DNA of 64,000 bases from Chthonomonadales bacterium. GTDB lineage: Bacteria; Armatimonadota; Chthonomonadetes; Chthonomonadales; CAJBBX01. Position numbers and translations under genes: made by a program. Below the pieces are notes generated by a model, which made no database searches, had not been told where the DNA came from, and saw only the letters and a list, made by a program, of their open reading frames with translations. Positions 8,989 through 18,014 of the stretch are shown here, piece by piece (within the stretch, counting starts at the first letter, position 1; each line of letters opens with the position of its first letter). Location: positions 124,001 through 188,000 of the forward strand of contig DAIDHP010000003.1 in the NCBI GenBank assembly GCA_027459625.1. Reading direction: 5' to 3'.

Positions 8989-10431
8989 ATGGCGTCTGCA
9001 AATACTTTTGAGGAATTTACTCAACAGGAATATAAATACGGATTTGTGACGGATATTGAAGCGGATACCGTTCCCCCGGGATTGAACGAAGATGTAATTC
9101 GACTCATATCCACCAAAAAGAACGAACCCGAATGGCTTTTGAAGTGGAGATTGCGCGCCTATCGGAAATGGCTTACAATGGAGGAGCCGACATGGCATAA
9201 CGTGCATTATCCGCCCATCAACTATCAGGATATCATTTACTACTCCGCCCCAAAGCCCAAAAAGGTGCTGCAAAGTTTAGATGAGGTGGACCCGGAGTTG
9301 CTATCCACGTTCGAAAAGCTGGGGATCTCGCTGGATGAACAGAAAAGACTGACCGGTGTCGCGGTCGACGCCGTTTTCGATAGCGTGTCGGTGGCGACTA
9401 CGTTCAAGGAGAAACTTTCAGAGCTGGGCATCATCTTTTGCTCCTTTTCCGAGGCGGTTCAAAACCATCCCGAATTGGTGAGGCAATATCTTGGGTCGGT
9501 TGTGCCATATACCGATAACTATTTCGCCGCTCTTAATTCCGCAGTGTTCAGCGATGGTAGTTTTTGTTATATTCCGAAAGGCGTCCGCTGTCCGATGGAG
9601 CTTTCCACCTATTTTCGTATCAATGCGGAAAATACGGGGCAGTTTGAGCGCACATTACTGATTGCGGACGAGGGCGGCTATGTGAGCTACCTGGAGGGAT
9701 GCACCGCCCCGATGCGAGACGAGAACCAGTTGCATGCGGCGGTGGTGGAACTTGTCGCCTTGAATCACGCCCAAATCAAATACTCCACAGTTCAGAACTG
9801 GTATCCTGGAGACAAGGACGGCGTGGGCGGCATTTATAACTTCGTCACCAAGCGCGGCAAATGCGCCGGGGAGGGATCGAAAATCTCCTGGACACAGGTG
9901 GAGACTGGCTCCGCCATCACTTGGAAGTACCCCAGTTGTATCTTGCAAGGGGATAACTCCGTTGGAGAGTTTTACTCAGTGGCGGTGGTGAACAATATGC
10001 AGCAGGCGGATACCGGCACCAAGATGATTCACGTCGGCAAGAACACTAAAAGCACCATTGTCTCCAAGGGCATATCGGCGGGGCGGGGGCAAAATACGTA
10101 TCGAGGCTTGGTGAAGGTTCTAAAGAACGCCGAAGGCGCTCGTAACTTCTCACAATGCGATTCGCTCCTGATCGGCGATCGTTGCGGAGCGCATACGTTC
10201 CCCTACATTGAGGTTCGCAACAACACGGCGACTGTGGAGCATGAAGCTTCAACCTCGAAAATAGGCGAAGACCAGGTCTTCTATTGCAACCAGAGAGGAC
10301 TATCCACCGAGGATGCAGTGAATATGATCGTGAACGGTTTTTGCAAAGAGGTATTTCGAGAGTTGCCGATGGAATTCGCGGTGGAAGCTCAGAAGCTTCT
10401 TGGAATAAGCCTCGAGGGAAGTGTTGGATAA
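8989..10431 (+). CDS. sufB: Fe-S cluster assembly scaffold SufB
   Basis: 480-residue SufB, the core scaffold that with SufC and SufD builds clusters from SufS-derived sulfur. The family blocks are clear: [46 protein letters not shown], and the conserved C-terminal motif [19 protein letters not shown]. The frame extends to a GTG at 8980, but AAAGG lies eight bases before the ATG at 8989, which gives [10 protein letters not shown] and is preferred. It works in the cytoplasm as a SufBC2D complex. Confidence 0.97.
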   Translation: MASANTFEEFTQQEYKYGFVTDIEADTVPPGLNEDVIRLISTKKNEPEWLLKWRLRAYRKWLTMEEPTWHNVHYPPINYQDIIYYSAPKPKKVLQSLDEVDPELLSTFEKLGISLDEQKRLTGVAVDAVFDSVSVATTFKEKLSELGIIFCSFSEAVQNHPELVRQYLGSVVPYTDNYFAALNSAVFSDGSFCYIPKGVRCPMELSTYFRINAENTGQFERTLLIADEGGYVSYLEGCTAPMRDENQLHAAVVELVALNHAQIKYSTVQNWYPGDKDGVGGIYNFVTKRGKCAGEGSKISWTQVETGSAITWKYPSCILQGDNSVGEFYSVAVVNNMQQADTGTKMIHVGKNTKSTIVSKGISAGRGQNTYRGLVKVLKNAEGARNFSQCDSLLIGDRCGAHTFPYIEVRNNTATVEHEASTSKIGEDQVFYCNQRGLSTEDAVNMIVNGFCKEVFRELPMEFAVEAQKLLGISLEGSVG

Positions 10432-10567
10432 CCGGAAATATTACAGACGGATAATTGCAGAATTTGTTTCAGATATATCCACAAACGTGATATTTGAGAA
10501 ATATTCCATTATCCCGTTTGTTGCCACCAACACGGATACATAACTCATATCACACGGAGTGATTATA

Positions 10568-11323
10568 ATGCTTGAAATTAAAAATCTACATGCGAAGATA
10601 GACAACAACGAAATTCTTAAAGGCGTTAATCTTAGGATAAACAAGGGAGAGGTGCATGCTATCATGGGACCTAACGGTTCCGGAAAGAGCACATTGGCGA
10701 ACATACTCGCTGGGCGAGAAGGCTACGAAATCACTGAAGGCGAAGTTTTCTACAACGGGGAAAACCTATTGGAGCTATCCCCCGAGGAGAGGGCTTGGAG
10801 GGGGATATTTCTCGCCTTTCAATATCCAATTGAAATCCCGGGGGTTAGCAACACCTATTTCCTCAAAACCGCGCTTAACTCCATACGCAAGTATCGCGAG
10901 GAGCCTCCTTTGGATGCGCTTGACTTTCTCGCTTTGGTGAAAGAGAAGGCGCGTCTCGTGGAGTTGGATCAGACACTCATGAACCGTCCTGTGAACGATG
11001 GGTTCTCGGGAGGAGAAAAAAAGCGAAACGAGATATTCCAGATGGCGGTGCTCAGTCCGCAATTGGGCATACTGGATGAGACGGATTCCGGACTAGATAT
11101 CGACGCCCTGAGGATTGTGGCGAATGGCGTGAACGCGTTACGAAGCCCGGAACGCTCCTTCATTGTCGTCACTCACTACCAGCGATTGTTGAATTACATC
11201 GTTCCCGATTACGTGCATGTTCTCGTGGATGGAAGAATTGTGATGTCCGGCGAAAAGGATCTTGCATTCCAACTTGAAGAGAAGGGGTATTCCTGGGTTG
11301 AAAATCAGGATGCGCTGGTATAA
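10568..11323 (+). CDS. sufC: Fe-S assembly ATPase SufC
   Basis: 251-residue ABC-type ATPase of the SufBCD complex. Walker A GPNGSGKST, Q-loop FQYPIEIPG, signature FSGGEKKRNE, Walker B LGILDETDSGLD and the H-loop VTHYQRLL are all present. The preferred start is the ATG at 10568 (MLEIKNLHAK, GGAG eight bases ahead) rather than the in-frame GTG at 10559. A 136-base gap separates it from sufB, longer than the other gaps in this operon; I saw no clear promoter or terminator in the gap. Confidence 0.97.
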   Translation: MLEIKNLHAKIDNNEILKGVNLRINKGEVHAIMGPNGSGKSTLANILAGREGYEITEGEVFYNGENLLELSPEERAWRGIFLAFQYPIEIPGVSNTYFLKTALNSIRKYREEPPLDALDFLALVKEKARLVELDQTLMNRPVNDGFSGGEKKRNEIFQMAVLSPQLGILDETDSGLDIDALRIVANGVNALRSPERSFIVVTHYQRLLNYIVPDYVHVLVDGRIVMSGEKDLAFQLEEKGYSWVENQDALV

Positions 11324-11334
11324 GGAGATATCTG

Positions 11335-12669
11335 ATGGCTACGATGCAAAAAGAGGAATACATGGATCGATTGAGATCGCAGTTCGACTCCTACCTCTCG
11401 GAAAAAGAGGAGATGGAACCTGAATGGATGAGCCAGGTGCGTCAAAGAGCCATGTACGCTTTTGAGGGGCAAGGATTTCCCACCACGCGAATGGAGGATT
11501 GGAGATATTTCAACCTTTCCTCACTGTGGCAACACTCTTATTCGTTCCAGCCCATTGTGAATTTCAACGAACTGGCTGTTAAGCGAAATGATATAATGGG
11601 GATGAATTCCGCATGTAGATTGGTCTTCGTAAACGGGCGATTTTCGCGGGAACTGTCCAGCAGGGGCACTATGCCAAGGAACCTGACGGTCTTACCGCTT
11701 TCCGAGGCTTATACCAGCCATAAGGAGAGAATATCCTCCTTTCTGCACAACGAAGCAGTGTGGGGTGAGAATTCTCTTCGATCGTTGAACACCGCCTTTA
11801 TGCAGGATGGGGCGTTGATATCCATACCGGATGGTATGATCGTCGAGGAGCCGATTTGGCTTGTTTTCATGGCGATCCCTGCGGAAAAACTGGAAACCTA
11901 CCAGCCTCGCGTTCTCGTGGAAGTGGGCGAAAACAGTCAGATGACGCTTATTGAGAGCCATATGGCATATAAGAACGGTGAGTATTGGAGCAACCCCATG
12001 GTGCAGATGCACGCCAAGCAAGGGGCGGTCATCGATCATTGCAAAGTCCAGATGGAATCGCCTCACGCCACGCATACATCCCATTATCACGCCCTTTTGG
12101 AGCGGGATGTTCATTTTACTGCGACCTCGCTGTCTTTTGGGGGGGGCATGGTTCGGAATGACATCCAAACGGAACTAAAAGGCCAAGGGATTGAATGCAC
12201 ATTGAATGGTTTGTACATGGCGGATGAGAGACGGTTAGTGGATCATCACACCAGTATCGATCATCAAATGCCGCGTTGTGTGAGCCATGAGTTATACAAA
12301 GGGATTATCAACGGGCATGCCACAGCGGTTTTCAACGGTAAGGTGTGCGTTCGGGAGGACGCTCAAAAGACGGATGCGAAGCAGACCAACCAAAACCTTT
12401 TGCTATCCGCCGACGCCACCGTTAACACCAAGCCGCAACTGGAGATATTCGCCGATGATGTGCGTTGCACGCATGGAGCCACCGTGGGCCAACTCAATGA
12501 AGACGAACTGTTTTATCTTCGATCCCGTGGTATTTCCAAGGAGGAGGGGAAAAAGCTGCTCATCTGGGCTTTTGCGAGCGATATTATTGGACGAATTAAG
12601 GTTGATGCGCTTAGAGAACCTCTCCAAGAAAGAGTGTTTCAACAATTTAACGCGGGGTATATAAAATGA
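11335..12669 (+). CDS. sufD: Fe-S assembly protein SufD
   Basis: 444-residue SufD, the SufB paralogue in the SufBC2D scaffold. The N-terminal helical part has the family motif RMEDWRYFNLSSL; the C-terminal beta-helix shows YHALLERDV, DHHTSIDHQMP, GINGHATAVFNGK-type segments and the closing block LFYLRSRGISKEEGKKLL. It starts 11 bases after sufC and ends in an ATGA overlap with sufS. Its role is iron entry and scaffold stability, by family knowledge. Confidence 0.96.
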   Translation: MATMQKEEYMDRLRSQFDSYLSEKEEMEPEWMSQVRQRAMYAFEGQGFPTTRMEDWRYFNLSSLWQHSYSFQPIVNFNELAVKRNDIMGMNSACRLVFVNGRFSRELSSRGTMPRNLTVLPLSEAYTSHKERISSFLHNEAVWGENSLRSLNTAFMQDGALISIPDGMIVEEPIWLVFMAIPAEKLETYQPRVLVEVGENSQMTLIESHMAYKNGEYWSNPMVQMHAKQGAVIDHCKVQMESPHATHTSHYHALLERDVHFTATSLSFGGGMVRNDIQTELKGQGIECTLNGLYMADERRLVDHHTSIDHQMPRCVSHELYKGIINGHATAVFNGKVCVREDAQKTDAKQTNQNLLLSADATVNTKPQLEIFADDVRCTHGATVGQLNEDELFYLRSRGISKEEGKKLLIWAFASDIIGRIKVDALREPLQERVFQQFNAGYIK

Positions 12670-13922
12670 CCACATCCCAAATTATAAAACAGAATCAAAC
12701 AGGTGCGTTTGATGTGGAAATCGTGAGAAAGGATTTTCCTTTGCTCAAGAGAATGGTGCACGGAAAACCGCTTGTATATCTCGATAACGCCGCCACCAGT
12801 CAGAAGCCTCTCTCCGTCATCGAAGCCATAGATAGATACTACTCCGAGGAGAACGCAAACATCCATCGCGGAGTGCATTGGCTTAGTGAGAGAGCAACGG
12901 AGGCTTATGAGAACGCTCGCGCCCGAATCGCCCGCTACATCAACGCTGCGAAGCCACAGGAAGTGATAATCACAAGGGGAACCACGGAGAGTATCAACCT
13001 TGTGGCGTTTTCCTGGGGCTGGAAAAATCTTAGGGATGGCGATGAAGTTCTGATATCCGCCATGGAGCATCATTCGAATATCGTGCCATGGCAAATGATT
13101 TGCGCTAGAACGGGAGCGAAACTACGTGTAATTCCGGTAAGTGATAACGGTGAAATACTTCTTTACGAGTACCGAAACTTACTAAATCCGAAAACGCGCA
13201 TTGTGGCGGTCACTCACGTATCTAACGTACTAGGCACAGTGAACCCCGTCTCTGAAATGATTCAATGGGCGCATGAAAACGGATCGCTCTTCCTGCTGGA
13301 CGGTGCACAGTCCATTCCTCATATGGATGCCAACATGCGGGAACTTGATTGCGATTTCTTCGCATTTTCGGGTCATAAGCTATTTGGACCCACCGGTATA
13401 GGTGTCTTGTATGGCAAATTCGCCCTGCTGGATGAGATGGACCCTTATCAGGGCGGGGGCGACATGATCCGTTCCGTGACCTTTGAAAAAACGATTTATA
13501 ACTCCGTTCCGCACAAGTTCGAGGCGGGAACCCCCCACATCGCGGGCGGGATCGGATTGGGCGAGGCAATAGCCTATCTGGAAAAACTCAATCGGCATGC
13601 GGCGGAGATTCACGAGACAAACCTACTTCATTACGGAGAAAGCCTGTTGCGTCAGATACCAGGGGTGCGGATCATCGGGAACGCCAAGGAAAAGGCTGGG
13701 GCGATCTCCTTTCTTATGGATGGGGTGCACCCTCATGATATCGGCACGATTCTGGATCAAGAGGGTATCGCCATTCGCACAGGGCATCATTGTTGCCAAC
13801 CGCTTATGGAAAGGTTCGGAATACCCGCCACGGCGCGCGCCTCGCTTGCTTTTTACAACTCGAGAGAAGACCTTGACGCACTAGCGGAGGCTCTTGGAAA
13901 GGTGAGGGATATATTCCATTAA
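12666..13922 (+). CDS. sufS: Cysteine desulfurase SufS
   Basis: 418-residue pyridoxal-phosphate enzyme that takes sulfur from cysteine as a persulfide. Family marks: YLDNAATSQKP near the N-terminus, the PLP-lysine motif FSGHKLFGPTGIGV, and the catalytic cysteine in the loop RTGHHCCQP (two adjacent Cys, the first at the usual place). SufS-type enzymes need a sulfur acceptor, here SufU encoded next. The start overlaps the sufD stop (ATGA). Confidence 0.96.
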   Translation: MTTSQIIKQNQTGAFDVEIVRKDFPLLKRMVHGKPLVYLDNAATSQKPLSVIEAIDRYYSEENANIHRGVHWLSERATEAYENARARIARYINAAKPQEVIITRGTTESINLVAFSWGWKNLRDGDEVLISAMEHHSNIVPWQMICARTGAKLRVIPVSDNGEILLYEYRNLLNPKTRIVAVTHVSNVLGTVNPVSEMIQWAHENGSLFLLDGAQSIPHMDANMRELDCDFFAFSGHKLFGPTGIGVLYGKFALLDEMDPYQGGGDMIRSVTFEKTIYNSVPHKFEAGTPHIAGGIGLGEAIAYLEKLNRHAAEIHETNLLHYGESLLRQIPGVRIIGNAKEKAGAISFLMDGVHPHDIGTILDQEGIAIRTGHHCCQPLMERFGIPATARASLAFYNSREDLDALAEALGKVRDIFH

Positions 13923-13949
13923 TCATATGCCAACAGGAGGAGGATGCGC

Positions 13950-14405
13950 ATGTCCGATTTGCGCGATTTGTATCAGGAGGTGATACTGGATCACAGTAAA
14001 AACCCCCGCAATTTCAGAAAATGTGAAACCGCGAACAGAACGGCTGTGGGATACAATCCGCTTTGCGGCGACAAGATGACGCTGTTTCTCACCGTGGAGA
14101 ACGGGATTGTTACGGATGCGAGTTTTCAAGGATCGGGTTGCGCCATCTCCACAGCGTCCGCTTCAATGATGACGGAGAGCCTTAAGGGCAAGACGGAGAA
14201 GGAAGCGGACGAATTGTTTCAACAGTTTCAAAATATGGTCACCGCTCCGATGGATCAGGAGCCGGACACAGAAGCTCTTGGGAAGTTGAGAGTTTTTGCA
14301 GGCGTTAGGGAGTTTCCTGCGCGCGTCAAGTGCGCAAGCTTGGCTTGGCACACTTTGGAGGCTGCCATTCACGGAGAATCGGATGAGCCTGTCTCAACGG
14401 AATAG
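13950..14405 (+). CDS. sufU: SufU zinc-dependent sulfurtransferase
   Basis: 151-residue SufU, which accepts the persulfide from SufS by a zinc-ligand swap. Ligand residues are visible in NPLCGDKM (Cys and Asp), GSGCAIS and VKCASLAWHT, and the insertion between the second and third cysteines typical of SufU rather than IscU is present. Two ATGs compete: 13944 abuts the AGGAGG tract, while 13950 sits six bases from it and gives MSDLRDLYQEV, the usual family start, so 13950 is chosen. The sufS-sufU pairing is typical of Gram-positive-type SUF systems. Confidence 0.95.
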   Translation: MSDLRDLYQEVILDHSKNPRNFRKCETANRTAVGYNPLCGDKMTLFLTVENGIVTDASFQGSGCAISTASASMMTESLKGKTEKEADELFQQFQNMVTAPMDQEPDTEALGKLRVFAGVREFPARVKCASLAWHTLEAAIHGESDEPVSTE

Positions 14406-14449
14406 ATGACGAACCTTTTTTTAGTAATATGCAATATTCGGAGTGAAAT

Positions 14450-14776
14450 ATGAGCGTGAAGCCTTTTGAGACTTTGGACTTGGAATCCAAGGTTATTGAA
14501 ACCTTGCAAATGATATATGATCCCGAGATTCCAGTGAATATATTTGACCTTGGTTTGGTGTACGATGTGAATGTGAATCCGGAGGGGGGAGTGGAAATCT
14601 GTATGACGCTCACCTCGCCCGCATGCCCCGTAGCCGGTTCCTTGCCCGGCGAGGTGGAGAGCAAGGTGAAACAAATAGACGGCGTGAAGGATGTGATAGT
14701 GGACATCATATGGGATCCGCCATGGAACCCTGATATGATGTCGGAGGCGGCGAAGCTGGAACTGGGATTCTGGTAG
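14450..14776 (+). CDS. sufT: SufT/MIP18 family Fe-S maturation protein (DUF59)
   Basis: 108-residue DUF59 protein. The MIP18/PaaD-like fold is indicated by MIYDPEIPVNIFDLGLVYDV and the conserved cysteine in TSPACPV. SufT proteins act as accessory factors for Fe-S maturation under high demand. It is the last gene of the SUF operon, 44 bases after sufU, with a bidirectional terminator 130 bases downstream. Confidence 0.93.
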   Translation: MSVKPFETLDLESKVIETLQMIYDPEIPVNIFDLGLVYDVNVNPEGGVEICMTLTSPACPVAGSLPGEVESKVKQIDGVKDVIVDIIWDPPWNPDMMSEAAKLELGFW

Positions 14777-14906
14777 GGGAATATCCTTGTAACTCCATAA
14801 ATATGAAGGCTTCTGCGAATGCTAAATCAATTGAATTGAGGATACGCCCTGTCACCGAATCAAATTGTGAACGGCGTACCATTTTCGCGTAGCTTAGGCA
14901 TACAAA

Positions 14907-14939
14907 AACGCCCCGGTCAATTGTTAGAACCGAGGCGTT
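14907..14939. terminator. Bidirectional terminator between sufT and serS
   Basis: AACGCC-C-CGGT pairs with ACCG-A-GGCGTT around an 11-base loop, with a single C-A mismatch. On the minus strand the stem is followed by five T residues (end of serS, 18 bases away); on the plus strand by ATTTC (end of the SUF operon). Confidence 0.8.
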
Positions 14940-14956
14940 ATTTCATAAGTGTCACC

Positions 14957-16249
14957 CTAAGCTTTTCGAATGACATCCAAACCGTGCATGTATTTGCGCA
15001 ACACCTGCGGAATGGTGACGCTTCCGTCCTCGTTTTGGTAGTTTTCAAGGATAGCGATCATCACGCGAGGCAGAGCCAGTCCCGAGCCGTTCAGCGTATG
15101 CGGGTACTCCGGCTTGGCTCCGGGCTCCGTCCGGAATCGGATATTCGCCCTTCTCGCTTGAAAATTGCCGAAGTTGGAACATGAGGAGACCTCCAGCCAC
15201 TCGCCTTTCGGGGAGTCGCCGCAGGCGGGCGCGTGCATTTCCAAGTCGTACTGAATCATATTGGAGAAAGTTTTATCTCCCGCGCAGATTTTCACGACGC
15301 GGTAAGGGATCTCCAGTTTGGCGCAGAGGTCTTCTGCGTTGGCGAGGAGGCTATCCAACTCCTCCATGGAGTTCTCCGGGCGGCATATCTTAACCATCTC
15401 CACCTTGTCGAACTGATGTCCCCGTTTGATTCCGCGCACGTCTCTTCCCGCTGACATCTTCTCGCGACGGAAACATGGCGTGTACGCCACGTAACGCAAT
15501 GGAAGTTGGGATCCGTCGAGAATCTCGTCGCGGTGAAGGTTTGTTACAGGGACCTCAGCAGTGGGGACCATCCAGAAATCATCTTCGATATCATGGTAGA
15601 GGTTATCCTCGAATTTCGGAAGTTGGGCGGTACCTATGAGGCACTCGCGTTTGACCACAAACGGGGGATAGATTTCCGTATAGCCCTGTTCCATCACGTG
15701 CACATCGAGGAACCAGGTGATGAGTGCGCGCTGCAAAGCGGCTCCGAGAGCTTTCAGCACATAGAAGCGTGACCCGCTAATCTTAACACCGCGCTCGATA
15801 TCCAATATATCCAGACCGGTTCCGACATCCCAATGGGGTTTGGGAGGGAAGGGGAAGCTCTTTGGTGCGCCGATGGTCCGTGTCACCACGTTGTCGCTTT
15901 CATCATGTCCGTTCGGAACCTCAGGTAACGGCAGGTTCGGAATGGTGAGCATCAGAGTTCTTTGCTCCGTGTTCAATCGGTTGAGTTCCTCTTCGGACTG
16001 CGATATTCTGTCGCCCAGCAGGCGCATCTCCGTCTTCCGGGACTCTCTTTCCTCCGGATCTTTTAACTTTCCGATCTCCTTGGATCCTTGGTTGCGCTGG
16101 TTGCGCATGGCGCTGACCTCGGTTTCGATTTTTCTGCGAAGTTCATCAAACTTGAGAACGATATCGATCGCCTCCGTGTCCGCGCCCATGCGTCTCAAGC
16201 CCGCTTTCACGTCGTCCGGATGTTCCCTGATTAAACGGATATCAAGCAT
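14957..16249 (-). CDS. serS: Seryl-tRNA synthetase
   Basis: 430-residue class II aminoacyl-tRNA synthetase that charges tRNA-Ser. The N-terminal tRNA-binding coiled-coil arm spans about residues 30-100. Motif 2 appears as TPCFRREKMSAGRDVRGIKR and motif 3 as NGSGLALPRVMIAILENYQ. The frame is open to a TTG at 16270, but the ATG at 16249 gives MLDIRLIREHPDD, the classical SerRS start, and is preferred. It stands alone, downstream of glnB and its terminator, so it probably has its own promoter in 16250-16330, which I could not define. Confidence 0.97.
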   Translation of the reverse strand: MLDIRLIREHPDDVKAGLRRMGADTEAIDIVLKFDELRRKIETEVSAMRNQRNQGSKEIGKLKDPEERESRKTEMRLLGDRISQSEEELNRLNTEQRTLMLTIPNLPLPEVPNGHDESDNVVTRTIGAPKSFPFPPKPHWDVGTGLDILDIERGVKISGSRFYVLKALGAALQRALITWFLDVHVMEQGYTEIYPPFVVKRECLIGTAQLPKFEDNLYHDIEDDFWMVPTAEVPVTNLHRDEILDGSQLPLRYVAYTPCFRREKMSAGRDVRGIKRGHQFDKVEMVKICRPENSMEELDSLLANAEDLCAKLEIPYRVVKICAGDKTFSNMIQYDLEMHAPACGDSPKGEWLEVSSCSNFGNFQARRANIRFRTEPGAKPEYPHTLNGSGLALPRVMIAILENYQNEDGSVTIPQVLRKYMHGLDVIRKA

Positions 16250-16330
16250 TGTATTTTTCTTCCACTCCAAATAGATGATTGTGCCGCGAGGAATCGATGA
16301 GATCGGTCAAAACATTCACGCGCCCCACAC

Positions 16331-16373
16331 ACAATAAAATCCGCGCACCTCCGGAATAAAGTGGAGGGCGCGG
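16331..16373 (-). terminator. Terminator of glnB
   Basis: On the minus strand CCGCGCCCTCC pairs with GGAGGTGCGCGG (one bulged base; stem 16341-16373) and is followed by ATTTTATTGT. It sits 10 bases after the glnB stop. Confidence 0.8.
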
Positions 16374-16383
16374 CGCACGCCAA

Positions 16384-16725
16384 TTAATTTATCGCGGTAT
16401 CGCCCTCTTCGTTAGTGCGGATGCGAATGGCATCCTGAACCGGAATCAGGAATATCTTGCCGTCGCCTATTTCGCCGGTATAGGCGGATTTCGCAATAGT
16501 CTCCGCTATGCTTTTCGCCTGGTCATCCGTGGTAACGATTTCGATCTTAACCTTTTGGATTAGATTGATGGTGTACTCCGCCCCGCGGTAATGCTGCGTG
16601 AACCCTTTTTGCTTTCCCATGCCTCGCGCCTCGCTCACTGTCATACCCTTGACGCCAATCTCGCTAAGAGCAGATTTCACATCGTCCAGTTTTTGCGGGC
16701 GTATAAGCGCCTCCACTTTGATCAT
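16384..16725 (-). CDS. glnB: Nitrogen regulatory protein P-II
   Basis: 113-residue PII signalling protein that senses 2-oxoglutarate and ATP/ADP as a trimer. The start MIKVEALIRPQKLD, the T-loop with Tyr51 in YRGAEY (site of uridylylation in proteobacteria), the B-loop TGEIGDGKIF and the C-terminal RIRTNEEGDTAI are all present. Neither amtB nor a glutamine synthetase gene adjoins it here, so GlnB versus GlnK cannot be decided from context. Single-gene unit with its own strong promoter and terminator. Confidence 0.95.
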   Translation of the reverse strand: MIKVEALIRPQKLDDVKSALSEIGVKGMTVSEARGMGKQKGFTQHYRGAEYTINLIQKVKIEIVTTDDQAKSIAETIAKSAYTGEIGDGKIFLIPVQDAIRIRTNEEGDTAIN

Positions 16726-16754
16726 CTCTAAGTCTCCTTCGACATTCTTCCTTC

Positions 16755-16783
16755 ATTATATGCCTGTGGGCATTTGGAGTCAA
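16755..16783 (-). promoter_or_regulatory. Promoter of glnB
   Basis: Minus-strand TTGACT (16783-16778), a 17-base spacer and TATAAT (16760-16755), ending 29 bases ahead of the ATG. Confidence 0.8.
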
Positions 16784-16908
16784 TATCCGATACGTGCGCA
16801 TAGGAGTGAGAGTCCGTGTAAATATTTTAATATGAGCGTATGGGAGGAAACATGGCATGAATGTATTACCATTGAGATATCAAGAATCCTCATGTTGCGG
16901 CAAAATGC

Positions 16909-16937
16909 TTTACAAATCCGCTTCAATATGCGATAAT
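16909..16937 (+). promoter_or_regulatory. Promoter ahead of the 17022 small gene
   Basis: TTTACA (16909-16914), a 17-base spacer and GATAAT (16932-16937), each five of six to consensus. Confidence 0.65.
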
Positions 16938-17021
16938 GGCATAATGAATGTATTCGAGTATCCTGGAAGAACTCGTCCGAACTCGTGTATCTAACTAATG
17001 CAAGCTAGAAAGGCGATGAAG

Positions 17022-17231
17022 ATGAAAGATTACGCCCATCAAGCAGCCATAGACCAGGCGAATCTGATTTCCGTCTATCTAAGTAATACCCCACCGTCAA
17101 ACATAGATTTGCGTTTTATTCGCAGACATCTTAACGAGATTGCTATTTACGCGGAAGAGGCATTGAATTACTCCCATATTTCGGATAATTCAGCGAACAA
17201 GGTCAATGAAGGCAAAACACGTCCCGATTGA
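17022..17231 (+). CDS. Small hypothetical protein, 69 residues
   Basis: Not recognised. The product MKDYAHQAAIDQANLISVYL... is hydrophilic, probably helical, with no signal peptide, membrane segment or cysteines. ATG codons at 16998 and 17016 are also in frame, but GAAAGG at 17008-17013 lies eight bases before 17022, which is taken as start. A good promoter stands 85 bases upstream. These signals support a real gene; nothing in the sequence indicates a function. Confidence 0.55.
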   Translation: MKDYAHQAAIDQANLISVYLSNTPPSNIDLRFIRRHLNEIAIYAEEALNYSHISDNSANKVNEGKTRPD

Positions 17232-17364
17232 CGGCTCATTCCGCAAGCGGATAACACCATCTGAGCAATTATCACGGATGAGAAGTTGCGTTTGTTTTTC
17301 TCACATACCTATGATTATTAACAGCTTGGGAACTAAGAACTAACTTGTAACGATATTTAAGCAT

Positions 17365-17835
17365 ATGCGTCAATTGATTGTCAGAAACCGCAGATTTCTA
17401 TCCATCCTCATGATATTTGCATTGGGGCTATTCGTTTGCTCGCCTCAGGGGAAATGGTATTGTCAGAACGGCGCACCATGTTCCGCGACTTGCACACACC
17501 CCACCGGTTCACAATTCACCCCTATGCTCACAGCGATGGTTATGCCGAAAGGGTGTTGTTGTCCCACGTGCCATACCATGGCGATGGCGCACCCAAATTC
17601 CGTTGCTAATACAGGAGTATCCTCCGGATTCTGTCATGAGGTGATATCCCATTCTCCTCAAATAGTGAATCCCGCAAGCCCTCAGCTTCATTTACTTCAA
17701 ATTGCGCTAAATCACGGGGAAAGTGCCATATCCGATACGACTTTCAAATCTGTTTTCGATATTCAGGATTTGGATCCGTATAAATCCCCTCCTCATGAAC
17801 TCCATATCTCCCGCGCACCTCCCGCTCATTGCTGA
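17365..17835 (+). CDS. Exported cysteine/histidine-rich protein, putative metal binder
   Basis: 156 residues. A basic N-terminus and hydrophobic core (11-24) look like a Sec signal peptide; the downstream C25 lacks a proper lipobox. The mature part is rich in Cys (C33, C39, C43, the cluster C64-C66, C69), Met and His, including KGCCCPTCHTMAMAH. This composition, and its place directly ahead of a metal-type RND exporter, suggests periplasmic metal binding or delivery. I do not recognise a family. The ribosome site is weak, so the exact start is less sure than the frame. Confidence 0.6.
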   Translation: MRQLIVRNRRFLSILMIFALGLFVCSPQGKWYCQNGAPCSATCTHPTGSQFTPMLTAMVMPKGCCCPTCHTMAMAHPNSVANTGVSSGFCHEVISHSPQIVNPASPQLHLLQIALNHGESAISDTTFKSVFDIQDLDPYKSPPHELHISRAPPAHC

Positions 17836-18014
17836 TAGCCCATGTCTGATCGGCGCGTTTACGTGTTCCGATGGACATCCGTTTAATCACGTTTTCCATT
17901 TGCATACCATATTTGGTGATAGCAATTAACCAATAGTGCATTTTATTGGGTAAAACAAATCTACCGCACGAGATGATCGGGTGATCAAGTAAGGCATTAT
18001 TGGAGGGAGAGGCA

